From Hoplostethus atlanticus (lineage: Eukaryota; Chordata; Actinopteri; Trachichthyiformes; Trachichthyidae), in assembly GCA_034670405.1 (NCBI GenBank), contig JAXDDX010000010.1:8008501-8072500 (forward strand): 64,000 bases of DNA, read 5' to 3'. The stretch's first letter is position 1; every line of letters begins with the position of its first letter. Shown here one piece after another: positions 1 to 12,854 of this stretch. The notes beneath the pieces were generated by a model that was not told the origin of the DNA, did no database searches, and saw only the letters and a list, made by a program, of their open reading frames with translations. Position numbers and translations under genes: made by a program.

Positions 1-1739
1 GTGATGGAATGCTTCAATTTCAATTTCATTAAACAACAGCTGTAAAATGGCTTAGTACATTTTTAAATGTTGGCTATAAAATATCCCTAAAATCTCCTCA
101 CTGTTTGTCCATTGTGGTTGCATGGCCCTTAGTTGGTGCATTCTAAAATTGCCTGTGTGTTTCTTTGTTTTGGTCTTCATGACATATGGCCAGCATTATC
201 TGACACCTAAAGCACAATTAAATGTGCTCATTACTATTGAATTCTCCAAAGGCTCTTCCCGTCTTTCTGGTGGATGGTTTTCTGACATAGTTCTACTTTC
301 ACAAAGCCTATTTATTTGCTTCAGTCCAACTGATGGAAATGCACTTGCAGTAATTAGTATTTCATGTTCTTGTGCCGTTTCAACATCTTGCTGAAAATCC
401 CCCCCCCAGGGGCCCTTGAAGGGTTCCAGGAGGTCCCCCAGCAAAATGAGGAATAATCTAACCTCACTACAATTTAATTCACTCACTACTGTTATCTTTA
501 TGTACAGTGTAGACAGTTTTACAATGAAATACTAAGTCAGCAACAATAAAACTCCTTTCATACGGGGTCCTTGGGACAAAATCTCATAAGGTTTGTGGTC
601 TGTGGCCTAATGCATGTCTATATAGGGATCTATGATATGTAAAGGTTTGAGAAGCCCTGGTGCACTCAAGATGACAGCGGCTGAGCACACATGAAATCAC
701 TCGGATTACAGTCAATGCCACTGCTATATCCTTTTCTTTGCTAATGCGGCCACCCAATGTCCGTGCGGGGATCACTTAAGTTCCATCTAATGTGGGAAAA
801 TGGTAAAGGTGCATTATGTCATGGGTACATATTACCACGATTTGATCTGTCACAGTGTAACTTAACACTGAGAAGCCCTATGGATTCGGCGCTCTAAAAG
901 ATAGACACCACTTTTCCTCTCTGTGCACTAAAAGGCCTGTATGGGAGGACAATCAGTGACAGTAATAACTTCAAATAACTTGTTTGTAGACTGTAGGTGT
1001 GTTTTAATTTGATGGCAGCAAATTGCGTTTGTCACTGTATTTCAACTGTAAAAACACAGCTACTTACTGGAAGCTGAAAAGTAAATATAAGAGCTGAGTT
1101 TGAGTGTTGACATGAACAAAATACAAGGAAATAAAACACTTCATGCACTGCAGAAATTAGCATCAGATTGCTGAGTGCAGTCGGCGATGCTCATCAGCCA
1201 CAGGCTTTGGTTTGGATTCACATTATAATTAGGCTGTTTTCACACTGGTGCAACATTTTTTTGAACATTTTTGCTGATATCTTCATCATGGTTATCATGA
1301 TCATCAGGCCATGAGTCAAATGGGCTGTATGATAATAGGCAAAGTCAGTCTTGCATACGCATATAGGCTTCAGAGTATTAAATATAGAAATGCACACATT
1401 GTCACAGTACAAGAAACCTACGTCCTTTGGAAGATTTCAAATTGTTTTCACAATTTCCAAGTCTCGAGGAGTACAGGGTACATAAGCCTGTGCACTGAAA
1501 ACAGAGAAGCATGTGCAGAAATAGAAATAATACATTTGATGATAGAGAGAGAGTATAATGAATTGAGACTATGTTTATTGCCAATAACATCAGACCATTG
1601 TGAGTCTATTTTCATGGTTTTTGAAAAGCTGAGGTTTTTTGTTTCCAAAATTCAAAACAGCCTTCAGTCAATAGCTTGGCTGTCCAAATTGAATCCTGTT
1701 CATTATATCAACCTTGGACTATTGTAATTCCGGTGTTTT

Positions 1740-2345
1740 TAAACCTGGGGCCTCATTACAGAAGAATTTCCTAACTGCTTGTCCTATCTTAACTTAAGTT
1801 TCAAAGATAGGAAAAATCCTATCTTCCTATTACAGAAGCAATTCCTAAACTCATGGCTGTATCCTATCCTATCTCAGACCTCATATCTTATCTTAACTTA
1901 AGAAATCCTAACTAGAACTGTAAACTCGATTCTTCAATCGGCACTCATCCTGTAATGCCTGTATCCTTGATTAGAATGTAATATCAACGGCTGTCTCACT
2001 TCAACTGTCACTGGCTAGATATAATGGACAAGAAAAGACGGGCGTTCAATTTTAATATCAATGAGTCGGAGGCATTAATCGTGTCAGTGGAGGAGAGGAA
2101 ATCCCACCTTTTTGGGAAGTTTTCATCCCAATTATTGGATGGAAATAAAACAGAGATATGTAGGGAAGAAAAAAGAGATATGTAGGGAGCTAGATGTATG
2201 GTGTAGGAGGTACAGCAGGTGTTGCTACCATCAACAGGTGCACCAAGGGAGATGAGAAATTTCACCATGCTGTGTGTTTGTGTGTGTGTGTTGACTAGCA
2301 GCAGGATGGTGAGGTTGAGCTGAAGAAGCATCACCAGAGCTTAAA
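1740..2345 (+). mobile_element. PIF/Harbinger-like remnant, boundaries approximate
   Basis: The stretch starts just after GGTGTTTTTAAACCTGGG and ends before a second, similar motif at about 2349 (GGTATTTTTAAACCTGGG). This suggests that one dispersed repeat was split by the insertion. The insert begins CCTCATTACAGAAG, repeats 'tatcttaacttaag' motifs, and contains a short ORF resembling the Myb/SANT-like protein carried by Harbinger transposons. No DDE nuclease is visible, so this is a deleted, non-autonomous copy. The class call rests on that ORF alone. Confidence 0.4.
2024..2185 (+). pseudogene. N-terminal fragment of Myb/SANT-like DNA-binding protein (Harbinger-type)
   Basis: An ATG at 2024 opens a 53-codon frame ending in TAG at 2183-2185. 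The product begins MDKKRRAFNFNINESEALIV and continues with a VEERKSHLFGKFSSQ segment. This matches the first helix region of the Myb/SANT-like (NAIF1-type) proteins encoded next to the transposase in vertebrate Harbinger elements. The remaining helices are missing after a short purine-rich duplication (GGGAAGAAAAAAGAGATATGTAGGG), so the protein is truncated and probably non-functional. The assignment is by recollection of the family pattern, not by a search. Confidence 0.4.
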
Positions 2346-2347
2346 GG

Positions 2348-2700
2348 GTAATTCCGGTATTTTTAAACCTGGGCTCTATTTGTACATATTTGTCATTTAG
2401 ACCCCAAAATAGGTACAAAAAGAGGCGATCTACTGGAGCAATTCCAAAACTTTTTGTACCTATTTTTTATAAAGGGCTTTAGTTAATCATATGTCATTAG
2501 TAGCCCTTTAATGAACCTATATGACAAATATCACTCCAAAATGAGATCCACCATTCGACAAAGCGATACTGTACCCACTTTTAGAAAGCAATTCATAACA
2601 CAAAAGTAAAGCAAATTACTTTTTAATTCTATCATATCACAAATGTATAATTTGGACCACAGAAGAAACAGCATGAGTTTTGCAAGATTCCTCTAAAATC
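2348..2700. repeat. dispersed fish repeat (AATTCCGGTATTTTTAAACC family)
   Basis: The motif AATTCCGGTATTTTTAAACC followed by CTCTATTTGTACATATTTGTC is a familiar start of a high-copy teleost repeat. A partial second copy of the same start lies at 1728-1750. There is no coding capacity. The right end is not defined and the element class is not established from this copy. Confidence 0.35.
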
Positions 2701-3949
2701 TGAATCTGTGCCATTAGTGGCTAACAGAAAGAGGTGGCAAGTTGCCTCTTCAAGCTGCACCTTTGACTCAGAAACCACCTTCAACACCCCAACAATACAT
2801 TCTGCATGACACAGTTCTGAATGTATCCAAACGTGAACAGCGGATATCCTAAAATGTTTTGTTCTATCACTTCATTAAGTGGGTGATTGAGGTACAGGGT
2901 GTAATTAAACGAGTCGTTTAGCTAAATCATGTACTAGTAATCCCTTAATCAGTTCTGTCTTGAGACTGGACATGTCTACTTCTCCAAAATGGAAAAAAAC
3001 TGCAGTACCGAGCAAGCCAATTATTCCGCTTTCCACAGAGACCTGAGGCTCCTGCAGTTTGCATCTTCAGTATGAAACCCTTTATATGCTGGAAAGACAC
3101 GGGAGATGCAGCCAGAAATGCTACTGTCTTCCTGTCTGGTGATGCTGTGGCACTTTGCCAAAACAAGGATGCTGATTCCAGTCTACAAAAAGACTTACTG
3201 ATAAATGGGTGCTCAAATGGTCCTCGGAAGAGTACAAATCTGTACTTAGTAAATTAAATATTGACCCTGATATGTGATGTCCGTTTGGCCCCTGCAAGGG
3301 TGTGGACTCTAGGCAGACATTGGAAATGTAATTCATTTTGTACTCATTGTCGATAGATGAATGGTTGTTGATCAGCAACACACACTCTTTGATGCAGTTT
3401 CCAGTACTTTAGCACATTTAAAAAAAATAAAGATTTTCCTGCTGAAAGGCAAGTGATGTGAATTCATACATGTTTGAGATACACTTGGGACAGTACTTGA
3501 CACGCTCACAACTTCTTCGATACGGACGGGGTGGTTTGTCAACTTTTTGTGCTTTTCGTAGCAGTAGTCTGATCTGCAGAATCTCAAACAGTCTTTAAAG
3601 CGTGTGGTTTTTCAAGCATGGCTCTAACAGATATGGTTCTGTCAGATAGACATATGTTACAAAGATTTTGACATTTGTGAAAAAAAAGGCCTGTTCTGTT
3701 CTTCATATAGATAAAGCCACGTGTGGTTTTTCACTGGTCTGAAAAAGATCTAACTGTTTAGTAGCATCACTGATGAAAAACTAGAATCTTGATGCTGTTT
3801 GAAGTTTGACACATCAGCCAATCACACCTCATGGATTTGACTCGCCAGCTCTTGTTTCTGATGCTCTTGTTGATCTGGATTTAAGTGCGCTGTGAAATTA
3901 TCCAAACTAATGGAAAATAAAATCTACACATCCAAATACACATTCTGCC

Positions 3950-4324
3950 TTATCTTGATGTCGCTAAATTTCGGCCTTTCACTGAATCACAAATTCCTCT
4001 GGCCTGTTTTACACGGTCAGCCAATTCAGAGCTCAAATTGTTAGAGGGGTTTTCAACAGCTGTTGATTTAACATTGCCCCCGGTTTGACCTGTAGCCTGT
4101 TCAAAGCGTGAATCATTAGAGGGTGGGTTGATGTTGTCTAGCACAGAATCTATATCATTCCCTTGAATCTCTGCCCGGTTTTCCAGAAGCCCAATTCCCT
4201 CGATCGGGGTCATAAATTGAAAATCTAAATGATAGTAATCTCCTCCTGCCAGCTCTAGAAATTCAGCCACGTCTGGATTGTTGAGGCGTAAAGAATTCAT
4301 GTCTTCTAGCATGGAATCCAACAT
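3950..4324 (-). CDS. unidentified 124-residue ORF, possibly transposon-derived
   Basis: The minus-strand frame runs from ATG at 4324 to TAA, with no low-complexity content. The predicted protein starts MLDSMLEDMNSLRLNNPDVA and is acidic in its first half (many D and E residues, DYYHLDFQF, IQGNDIDSVLDNI). It becomes polar and N/S-rich (PPSNDSR, TGQTGGN), then ends basic (VKQARGICDSVKGRNLATSR). No signal peptide, membrane segment, zinc finger or catalytic motif is visible. A repeat tail lies about 60 bases upstream of its start, which hints at a mobile-element origin. I do not recognise the family. A chance ORF of this length in AT-rich intron DNA is possible but less likely given its balanced composition. 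Confidence 0.35.
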   Translation of the reverse strand: MLDSMLEDMNSLRLNNPDVAEFLELAGGDYYHLDFQFMTPIEGIGLLENRAEIQGNDIDSVLDNINPPSNDSRFEQATGQTGGNVKSTAVENPSNNLSSELADRVKQARGICDSVKGRNLATSR

Positions 4325-4384
4325 GTCGCTTGTTTAGGAAGGAAATGCACTTACGATTTCTGGTGACTAGTAGTTTTCTTGCCT

Positions 4385-4464
4385 ACCTATGTTGAATGCA
4401 CTTATTGTAAGTCGCTTTGGATAAAAGCGTCTGCTAAATGACTGTAATGTAATGTAATGTAATG
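4385..4464 (+). repeat. SINE/LINE-type 3' tail
   Basis: The sequence TAAGTCGCTTTGGATAAAAG, then CGTCTGCTAAATGACTGTAATG, ends in several TAATG pentamers. This is the widespread teleost retroposon 3' tail. A related, diverged copy in the opposite direction (cagtcatttagcagacactttta) lies at about 11187-11210. Confidence 0.7.
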
Positions 4465-6514
4465 TCCCTCTGAATCTCTTCCCAGGTTTTTCAATGACTA
4501 ATTAAACACAGACGGCGTTAACCCTGTATCTTGATTACCATCATTGTCACTACTACGCCCACAGTGACGTCTGCTATTAGTAGATCTACACAACCTTTCC
4601 CCTCCCATGATTAAAGAGCTCAGAAAGTAACAAATCTGGGAATGGGTGATGAATGTAGGTGTCTGTAATACTAATTACAATTAACGTTTAACCCTGGCCT
4701 GTTCCTCTCTCGGCTTTTTAATGTCTACTTCCTGTTTTTTTAGTTATTTTACTGATCTTCTTCTACTGAACTTCACCAGACGTTTATTTGGGCAAATAGG
4801 GTGAATCTACAACATCTCCTTTAGTGGGGATGCTCTCCTCTGCTGCATCCCCAGTTTGTGATTTAGGCTGATAAGACACAAGTGTGTAATTTTACGTAAA
4901 CATTCTTGCCTAGTACAGCTTTAAGGGGAAAAGCGTAATTTAATGTGTTTTTTTGTTTATATTGGTCAGGATGATGACTGCCTGGAGGTCACCGTTTACC
5001 CACCACTTTATTTGCCACTACATCTACTACTGCTTATATCTTGTTATTGTAATATATTCCATATCAGATTCTAATGTATTCCATTGTACTGAAATATTGA
5101 ACGAACACCGACATTGACTTTGCAAATCTGATTTTGCATTTTACCCCGTTAAAAGTTAATGTCAATGTAAAGCACCTCGCGTTGGAAAGTGCTCGTAGAT
5201 CATTTTAACAACATAAATGTTGCAAGCAATCAATACTCACATTACTTCTACTGTATTTGTTTCTCATGGGGTTTTTCCATGAATGATTTAAGTTCAATAT
5301 TTTGCATGTAGTTACAAAATGTACTTGATGTTATCTACTGAGTGGAAAAGGGTGATATACATGAATAGTTTAGAATTACAAATGTTTCTGACCCAGACGG
5401 GGCAACACGTTATAAATCTACCAAAATCAATAGTTTATGATAGTAGAAAGGTGCTTTTAATGTTTTGAGTGAGAAGATTAAAGCGATGGTGAATTGAGTG
5501 GGTGCATATTGGATATAGCCTCTGTTGATGTGCTAGAGTCTACCCTCAGCCCATCCAGGCTTCACAGCAATACAGAGGTGTAGTTTGTTAGCTGACACAA
5601 ACGTTGAGATGTCGTTTGTGTGTGTGTGCGCGCGACTGTGCATGTATGCATCCAAGTGCGCGCGTGCTTTTGTGTACGTGTGCATGGGCTCAAATGCAAT
5701 GTAAGGTGAATCGGGGGGAATTGAGAGTTTTCTGGTGAAACGTTCTTGTTAGCGGAAAATATGCTTATTCAAATCCCAAGTGGCGCTCTCAGTTTTAGCA
5801 AGGCAATCAATTTGAGTCCGAGCGGGCCCTTGGTCCATGGATTCCCAATGTGTGATGCAGAAACAGGAATGTTGCAAAATGACAAGCTCCTCCAAAGCCT
5901 CTACTCTGCAAGTCATGATTGGTCCCCTTGTGTTCAAGAGCTGAACATTTTAAGTCCAGGAAAGCGTCGGTTCTTCCTCTTTTCCATCTTCACTTTTGGC
6001 CGCACAGCGTGAGAACTGGACAGATGAGAAAGAAAATAAAATCAAATTGCTGCAAGTTGAAACGAGAACAAAAGGTTTTGCTCTCTTGCAGTTACAACTC
6101 TTTCTCTCCATAACTCAATTCCATTATTTATTTTTTTTCAGTTCACTTTGCTGTATTGGCATGAAAGTTAGACGAACGGCGCTGCCAAAGCATCTAAATG
6201 CTATTGAATACAAATCAAAGGAATAAAACATAACGATCAACATCCGTTCCACTTGCATGACTGTGTTTGTGTTTGTTGCATTACCTTGTTAATGAAGCAT
6301 CCGGGCTGCGCTGTGTATTCATTGCACAGTGATTATAAATATTTAAGTGTATGGGGTTAGCGTTGCTTCACAAGGGACTAAACTAAATCAAGCAGACACA
6401 TATTCTTTCTTCTTCTCTCTCCAGACCACTACTCGCCCACTGACTAAAAAGCCTCCTAAAAGTCTAACTCCTCTGTTCCCATTCCTCCCGTTCCCTCCCT
6501 CCCTCCTCCTCCAG

Positions 6515-6765
6515 TGTCCGCCAGTGACTGCGACTCGGACGAGAATGCCGAGTTGACCTATTACACGCTAAGCCCGGACTTCTCCATCTCTCTCCATGGC
6601 ACCATCTTCCCCGCCGGCCCGCTGGACTACGAGAGGCCCAACCACCTGTATGAGTTCGTGGTGATGGCCGTCGACAAGGGGGAGGTCCCTCGCACTGGCA
6701 CCACCACCGTACGGATCCGGATGGCCAACGTCAACGACGAGGCGCCCGGAGTTCTCCCAGCACAT
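6515..6765 (+). CDS. cadherin gene exon 1 (of window): C-terminal part of an EC repeat
   Basis: The acceptor is CTCCTCCTCCAG and the donor GTAAGT at 6766. The first codon is split (last two bases TG). The exon encodes VSASDCDSDENAELTYYTL (calcium-site DxDEN and the following strand), the HGTIFPAGPLDYERPNHLYE segment with the LDRE-type calcium motif, strand FVVMAVDKGEVPRTG, and the linker NVNDEAP. After NVNDEAP the open frame reads GVLPAH, which is not cadherin-like and leaves the wrong phase for exon 2. Dropping one base within CCCGG at 6745-6749 gives EAPEFSQH followed by a split codon that joins exon 2 in phase. So this exon carries an apparent +1 frameshift, either real or an assembly error. 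No other defect is seen. Confidence 0.9.
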
Positions 6766-9040
6766 GTAAGTACGAGTTGGATAGAGTGTATTGGACAGAG
6801 TTTTGGGGGATGGGGTGGGTGGTCAAAACAAATCTGATTCCAGTCCCTGTCACTTTAGCTAAACATAATGGACTGGCTATCAGATGTCATTCCTCATTCC
6901 TTGTTCCTTATTCCCATATAACCTTGCATTTTTGGGCTAGTTGGTTCAGATTCTGCCACCTGAGTGCGAATAGGGTCGTTCTCACCTGGCCAGACAAACT
7001 GAACTAAAGGGGTAAATGCTCCAGAGTTCAAATAAACTGCCCCATACATGCTTAGGGTGAACGTGCCCTCAGAAATCCTGAGTGAGTCCTGAGTGATCAC
7101 AATGGATTTGGATAAAGCAAAATGCAATTCAGGTGTACATGCCAAGACAAACTGAAAATCCTGTCACACAAACCAGATGCATTTGGCCACATGAACAAAG
7201 TGCCAATTCAATGTATTTCCAATCCACATATAGACACCATGGAAATGGAAATAACCTTTTATGTGCCGATCCATCCAGGAAATACAAATCAAACGTCAGG
7301 CGGCTTTGATGGTGACATATTTGCCAAAAATGGTTTTGTCAGGGAACAAGGGAGGCAACGTATTTACTGTCAGTTTTAAAGGACGTTTGGAGAAGAAGTG
7401 ACATGCACAGCGGCCTGCGTTTTGTGAAGGAAAGAGAAATCTGATTTCAATCTGTATACTGGAGACATGTCAGGTGGAAAAGTGGTCTCAGATTGTCAGT
7501 GCATCTTATTTTGTGTTGTTGCTGGCCTGCCATTGTGTGGATTTTGTACATATTTACATATTGTACATATTTATTTACATATTTACCTTTGTAAAGTGGT
7601 CTGGAAGCTTAGATTTTGCAACACAAACAAGTGTAAAGAAAGACTGGTAGGGATGGCAGCCAATCAGATGTGCCTCGCAAGTATCCAGATGTGCTCCAGG
7701 TTTTATTTCTTCTTTATTGGTGTAGTTATTCTGTGCCAGCCTTCCTCTCCTTCTCATGCCAAGCTGTTTGAATGTGTTTTAATCCCTTCCACTTGACTCA
7801 TGTTTGATGAGTTGCCTTGATAAGGTTAAGCCACTTTTACCCATGCTATTCATACAATTTAAGTAGAAAATGACAAGTATGGTTCTGTGGACAAGAACCA
7901 TAATTACTCAGCATTTTTAAATATGCTAGTCTTTCTGAATAGACACAGAGAGGTTTTCTGTGGCGGAGCCATCAAACTCCATACTGAAAGTAATGTCTCT
8001 GCCCTGACACATTGTCAATACTTACCGTCTACATTACAACAATGCAGTCTACATTGGAAAATCCATGTAATGTGCTTCCAGACTGATTTGTTATTTTGCA
8101 GGATAGAAGCCAATAGTTTGTGCTACAGAGATCATTGCATCTCACCAGCTTGAGCTCATGTTGATCAGCGTTGAGTCTGTAGAGAAGGTGCAGACTGTTT
8201 CCAGCTCCCCAGAAAGAAAAAAATCACCTAATTGTACATTCAGACATAATTGCCACTTTCTCTTTCGTTTTGTGGGCGGTGCAGTGTGTACAGTGCAATT
8301 TGCCCATGGTGGTAATATTTTTTGACAAACAGAACAACTGCCATTTTGCTGTGACAGAGAGCATTGATAGACGAACCATTGCAACATATTTTTACCCCAA
8401 TCTGAACCCATTTCCATAACATTTAAACATGAGATTTTATTTAGCTAGATTAAAGGTTCTATTCTTCAAGAAACATGTCAAGCAACAAATACTGAGGTAG
8501 TTCACTTTGCACCTCGACGTTCAAATGATAGATAAAAAACAAAACAAACATCCCCACACCCACACAAACACCCACTGACATCTGCGTTCTGGTTATTTAC
8601 CTGCAATTTTCAGAGTTGCAACTATTCCTTTTGAAGTTGTATTTCTTTAAAAATACAACAGATCATCTGACAGCTGTTTAGAAATCAGAATATCATAAAT
8701 ATTAAAGGGTGCATGTGGGTTCAGTTTTGTAATTGGGAGCAGCCACCAGGCCAGTGAAGGGCAAATGACATGCATCAGATATAAAGTGGCCTTGGAGCAA
8801 CAGCCAAGGATCAAGTAGTGTCATAATACTGGATGTGTTTGTGTGCAGCCAGACCCGCGGTTGCTTATGATGAGGGAGGTGACTGACGCGAGGACTGACA
8901 CATAACAACAGAACTCACTTGCCGAGATACCAAACTCGTGCTGAACATTTCACCGAATGACAAAAAATCCTGACCTCAACCGGCTGTTGCATTTGAAGTT
9001 CGAACTGAGTTTCTTGTCAGACTCATGGCCCGCCAGAACC

Positions 9041-9073
<33 letters not shown>

Positions 9074-9289
9074 GATGACTGTGTCTGGCCTTGTCAGGTC
9101 AGCTCTTCACAGCTGCTTCCCAATTCACCATCGCATCTGCCCTTACCCACAATTCCAGTGCTTTTTCCCCCCCAGTGCCTCTGTGGCGCCTGCATCTTTT
9201 AATTGGTTGATTTTCTGGCAGAGAGCTGGGCAGATTGGTGAGGCAGGGTCAATCAGCCATGCCCACCAGCACCCTCAGGAGGGCCCATG

Positions 9290-9335
<46 letters not shown>

Positions 9336-9867
9336 ATATGCGTGCGTGTGTCTGTGTCTGTGTGTGCGCAGTAATTAGGTAGCTCCCAATGGGTGTCGGT
9401 ATGGTGTTGGTATGGATGGAGTCATGTAGTTATAAAGTGTATTCATGCATCCAATATGTAAGTGTTAATGTAGCTTATACCGGGAGGGGGTTTAATGTAT
9501 AGTGTGTGTGTGTGTGTGTGTGTGTTGTATTGATTTACTGTCAGCGACAGCAGAATAATCAGTCAGTTTTTCTCCTGCAGCCCTCAACCCAGTGGAGCTC
9601 TACTGCAGCTGCCGCAGAGAACAATGCTAGACAAACTACAATAAATTACACACACACATACATAGTTATCCATTCACACACACACATGCAAATACACACA
9701 CACACTCACAGACACACACACACGTGAATGCATGCACAATAACATACACATAAACATGCAGGCGGAAATGTGCTAACATGTCATGTCTTGGAGGAAACAG
9801 ATGCAGCAGGGACGTTTGGGAAGGAAAAAATTGATGAAGACATAATTTAGTACTTTCCCTGTAGATA

Positions 9868-9871
<4 letters not shown>

Positions 9872-9932
<61 letters not shown>
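9872..9932. repeat. (GT)n microsatellite, about 61 bp
   Basis: Uninterrupted GT dinucleotides inside intron 1. Similar tracts at 9291-9334, 10102-10123 and 10764-10817 make 9.2-10.9 kb a GT-rich cluster. The apparent ORFs across them are strings of Cys-Val or Thr-His and are not genes. Confidence 0.95.
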
Positions 9933-9933
<1 letters not shown>

Positions 9934-10513
9934 TAGACCGAGCGGGGAATGTGTATGTGCGTTTGTTTTGTCAATGCATGTGAGCAGAAGAAGTTAGATG
10001 GACAGTGAGAACAAGAGAGAGGGGAAGACACAGATCATTAAATGTATCATTATCCAGGCAGAAAATCTGGCCTTGTGTATCAATTTGTATTGATTCCTTT
10101 GTGTGTGTGTGTGTGTGTGTGTGTTTTGCCAGTCCAGGGTGATTGTAGGGCACTCAGCCTTAAAATTATATTGAAAAATGTCATTTTTGGAGTCAGTTTC
10201 ACTCGATTTTCTTTCGGAAACGTGGTGGTTATGAAGAAAGAAAGAAAGAAAATGCCTCACAGAGAACTATCCCTCTGCAATGGTTTGTGTTTTTCATATT
10301 TCCATGACACTGTAACTCAGATCTGTCTCTTCGCTGCTTGGCTCTCACTTCCTGGTGAGTGACAAAATGGCCGCCCTCCATCTAGGAGCTGTCACACTCC
10401 CATCAGGACCCTATTACCTGCCATCACCTGCCTGTTGCCACGGAAACTGCCCTCCGAAGCTTGCTGCACTTTTTCTTCTGTATGTGTGTGTGTATATATA
10501 CATATGTGTGTGA

Positions 10514-10550
<37 letters not shown>

Positions 10551-10761
10551 CATGTACATATGTTTGTGAATGTACATTCATGTATTGTGTGTGTGTGCGC
10601 ACACTGATGTGAAACTATAGCACTTTCTCTACTTTTATCTTCATAATGGGATATGAAACCGATGTTTCATATTTGCGAGTGTGTGTGTGTATTTATAGGC
10701 ACACATGTGAGCACACACATGCACAAATTCACTTGCACATGTGTGTTTTTGTATCACATTG

Positions 10762-10818
<57 letters not shown>

Positions 10819-11519
10819 ATAGGAGGAGGGAGGTAAGGAGTGTGTGTGTGTGGGTGGGTGGATGATCTTTTTCCTGACATCCTGTCCTGTTTCCTGTCAA
10901 CTTGTCTCTCTCTCTCTCTTTCAATAACTTTATTGCCTTGACTGTTTATCAAAAGCAATATTACCAAAGCAGCACACAAAATGTATATTTTCCATAACCA
11001 ATAAACAAATGTTTTGAGATGATGACTTATTTGGTTTGAAAACAAGTACTATACAATAGTACATAATCCACAGTATCTTTAAAGCTGATGAATTATTTGG
11101 TTTGAAAACAAGTACTTTACAATAACGTAAAACAGTTCCAAAATTGAGAACATTGAATGTAGTCATGGAAATCATTCACTACATTACAGTCATTTAGCAG
11201 ACACTTTTATGCCGTAGTGTCTTTCTCACTGTCAGTCCCAATGTACCGATGTGTTATTTTTCAGTCAACGTCTCTCTCTACGTGCCTCTCTCCTGTCTGG
11301 GACACATTTCCCTTCATTACCCGATACCCTGCCAAACCAAACCTTTTTTTCTTATTCCTTTTTTCCTCTCTCTTTGATTCCCTACCTGAAGTTAATAGGA
11401 ACAATCAAACAGCCTCAGTGGAGTGAGGACTTGTTCACAACAGGTTGCAACTAGTAAAGTGTTCCCATTTAACTCTTTAGTGGCATGGGGATTTGTAGGC
11501 TGAAGTCACATTGGTATGT

Positions 11520-11720
11520 AACAATAATAATAATAATAATAAATACAGCTGCAAGTGGCCATGGTGTGTGTGTAATGTAGGCAGCTCAATCATGCTGGGT
11601 GTAAAATTTGGTGGAGATTGGGTCAATGTGATATAGAGGAAAATTTAAAAAACAATGCTACAGCAAGGTCGGCCTGATGGTGGCTATAGAGCGCGACCTA
11701 TTGTGTTCTGTCACACTTTG
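11520..11720. repeat. ATAATA-headed dispersed fish repeat
   Basis: A run of ATA/AAT triplets is followed by CAGCTGCAAGTGGCCATGG and by AATTTGGTGGAGATTGGGTC. This order is seen in a common teleost interspersed repeat. It is non-coding and the ends are approximate. Confidence 0.45.
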
Positions 11721-12610
11721 GGGTCCGAAGCAGATGAGGAAAAATAGGAGACATTCAAACGAAAATTGGTTACAATAAAAAAGAAATACATTCAAAAAAG
11801 AAAACCTAAAAAAACAACTCGGAATATAATTGGGAAAAATCAAAAGCAATTACATGAATGTAATGTGAAAGTTAATTAAAAAGAAAATAAGTGCCATAAA
11901 TGTGTTACGGGTCCCAAAATTGGTACCGCAGCAACAATATGAAAATCCTGTAAAACAGGTAGAATCAGCATGTAGACAATGAAGACACGTTTTCTCAGTT
12001 TGTCGTCCAAATTGCATCTATTTTCAGATTCACAACAAAATATTCAATACATAACATTTTCAATGTAAAACCATTAGGCTACAACCAAAGATCACAGCAA
12101 TATTTTAATATTTTTACCTTTAAACTGCATTCATTACAATATTAACATTCCCCACAAACAAGTGCAGCTCTGCAGCATTCAACTGCCCTGTCACATAAGG
12201 CACCCAACGACATACACACAACGACGGACGCAACTCTTCCGGTGTCAACAGTTCCACCTGGGTGCTGCTTGCATTTACCCTTCCTTCACATTACATATGA
12301 AAAATAAAAATTACTGTTCAACTAATTAAATTAAATAAACACAAAAGTGGTTGCACAGTTTTGGGGTGTACCACAAATGTATTATAGATATCTCAATTTG
12401 ATATCTATTTAAAAAAAAACAACTAAAAACCGAAATGCATTAACAAAATGCATTTGTAGCATTTTAGAAACTTTTCAGTTGGGTGGCGTGGCTATGCATC
12501 CACATGTGTATAGATTAGTTATTTTCCTTATAGGATGACACCCTATTTAATGTACCATCCATCATGTCCCACCATCTCAAATAGCATAATCCAGTATTTA
12601 GTATATATAT

Positions 12611-12854
12611 ACTACTGGTCAAAAGTTTTAGAACACCCCCATTTTTCCAGTTTTGATTCATCGGTCCATAAGACCTTCTTCCAGTCTTCAGTAGTCCACT
12701 GGCGGTGCTTCGTGGCCCAGGCGAGCCTCTTTTTCTTATTTTGCCATCTTAACAATGGCTTTCTTACTGCCACTCACACTGTCAGACCTGCAGCTCCAAG
12801 TCTTCTCTTCACAGTTGAAACTGAGACTTGCTTACGTTGTCCTGTGAGCCACCT
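12611..12854 (-). pseudogene. Tc1 transposase fragment (post-HTH segment)
   Basis: On the minus strand this piece reads as VSTVKRRLGAAGL-like sequence, then lysine-rich residues, a KKKRLAW-like stretch and a WTDES-like segment just before the terminal repeat. It is interrupted by stops and small indels. It continues directly from the HTH fragment on the other side of the nested insertion (16119 on) and ends abruptly at the left inverted repeat, showing the internal deletion. Confidence 0.6.

Larger units (their letters stand above)
1..6514. other. 5' flank or upstream intron of the cadherin gene
   Basis: No cadherin exon is recognisable here. Because exon 1 at 6515 begins in mid-codon, this stretch is most likely the 3' part of a long intron. 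It holds a PIF/Harbinger-like remnant (about 1740-2345), a dispersed fish repeat beginning near 2348, a 124-codon minus-strand ORF of unknown nature (3950-4324), a repeat tail (4385-4464) and AT-rich unique DNA. The last 100 bases are pyrimidine-rich and end in CTCCTCCTCCAG, a strong acceptor for exon 1. Confidence 0.6.

Noticed and set aside
6568..6765. Minus-strand ORF of 65 codons over exon 1
   Set aside because: Antisense shadow of the GC-rich cadherin exon.
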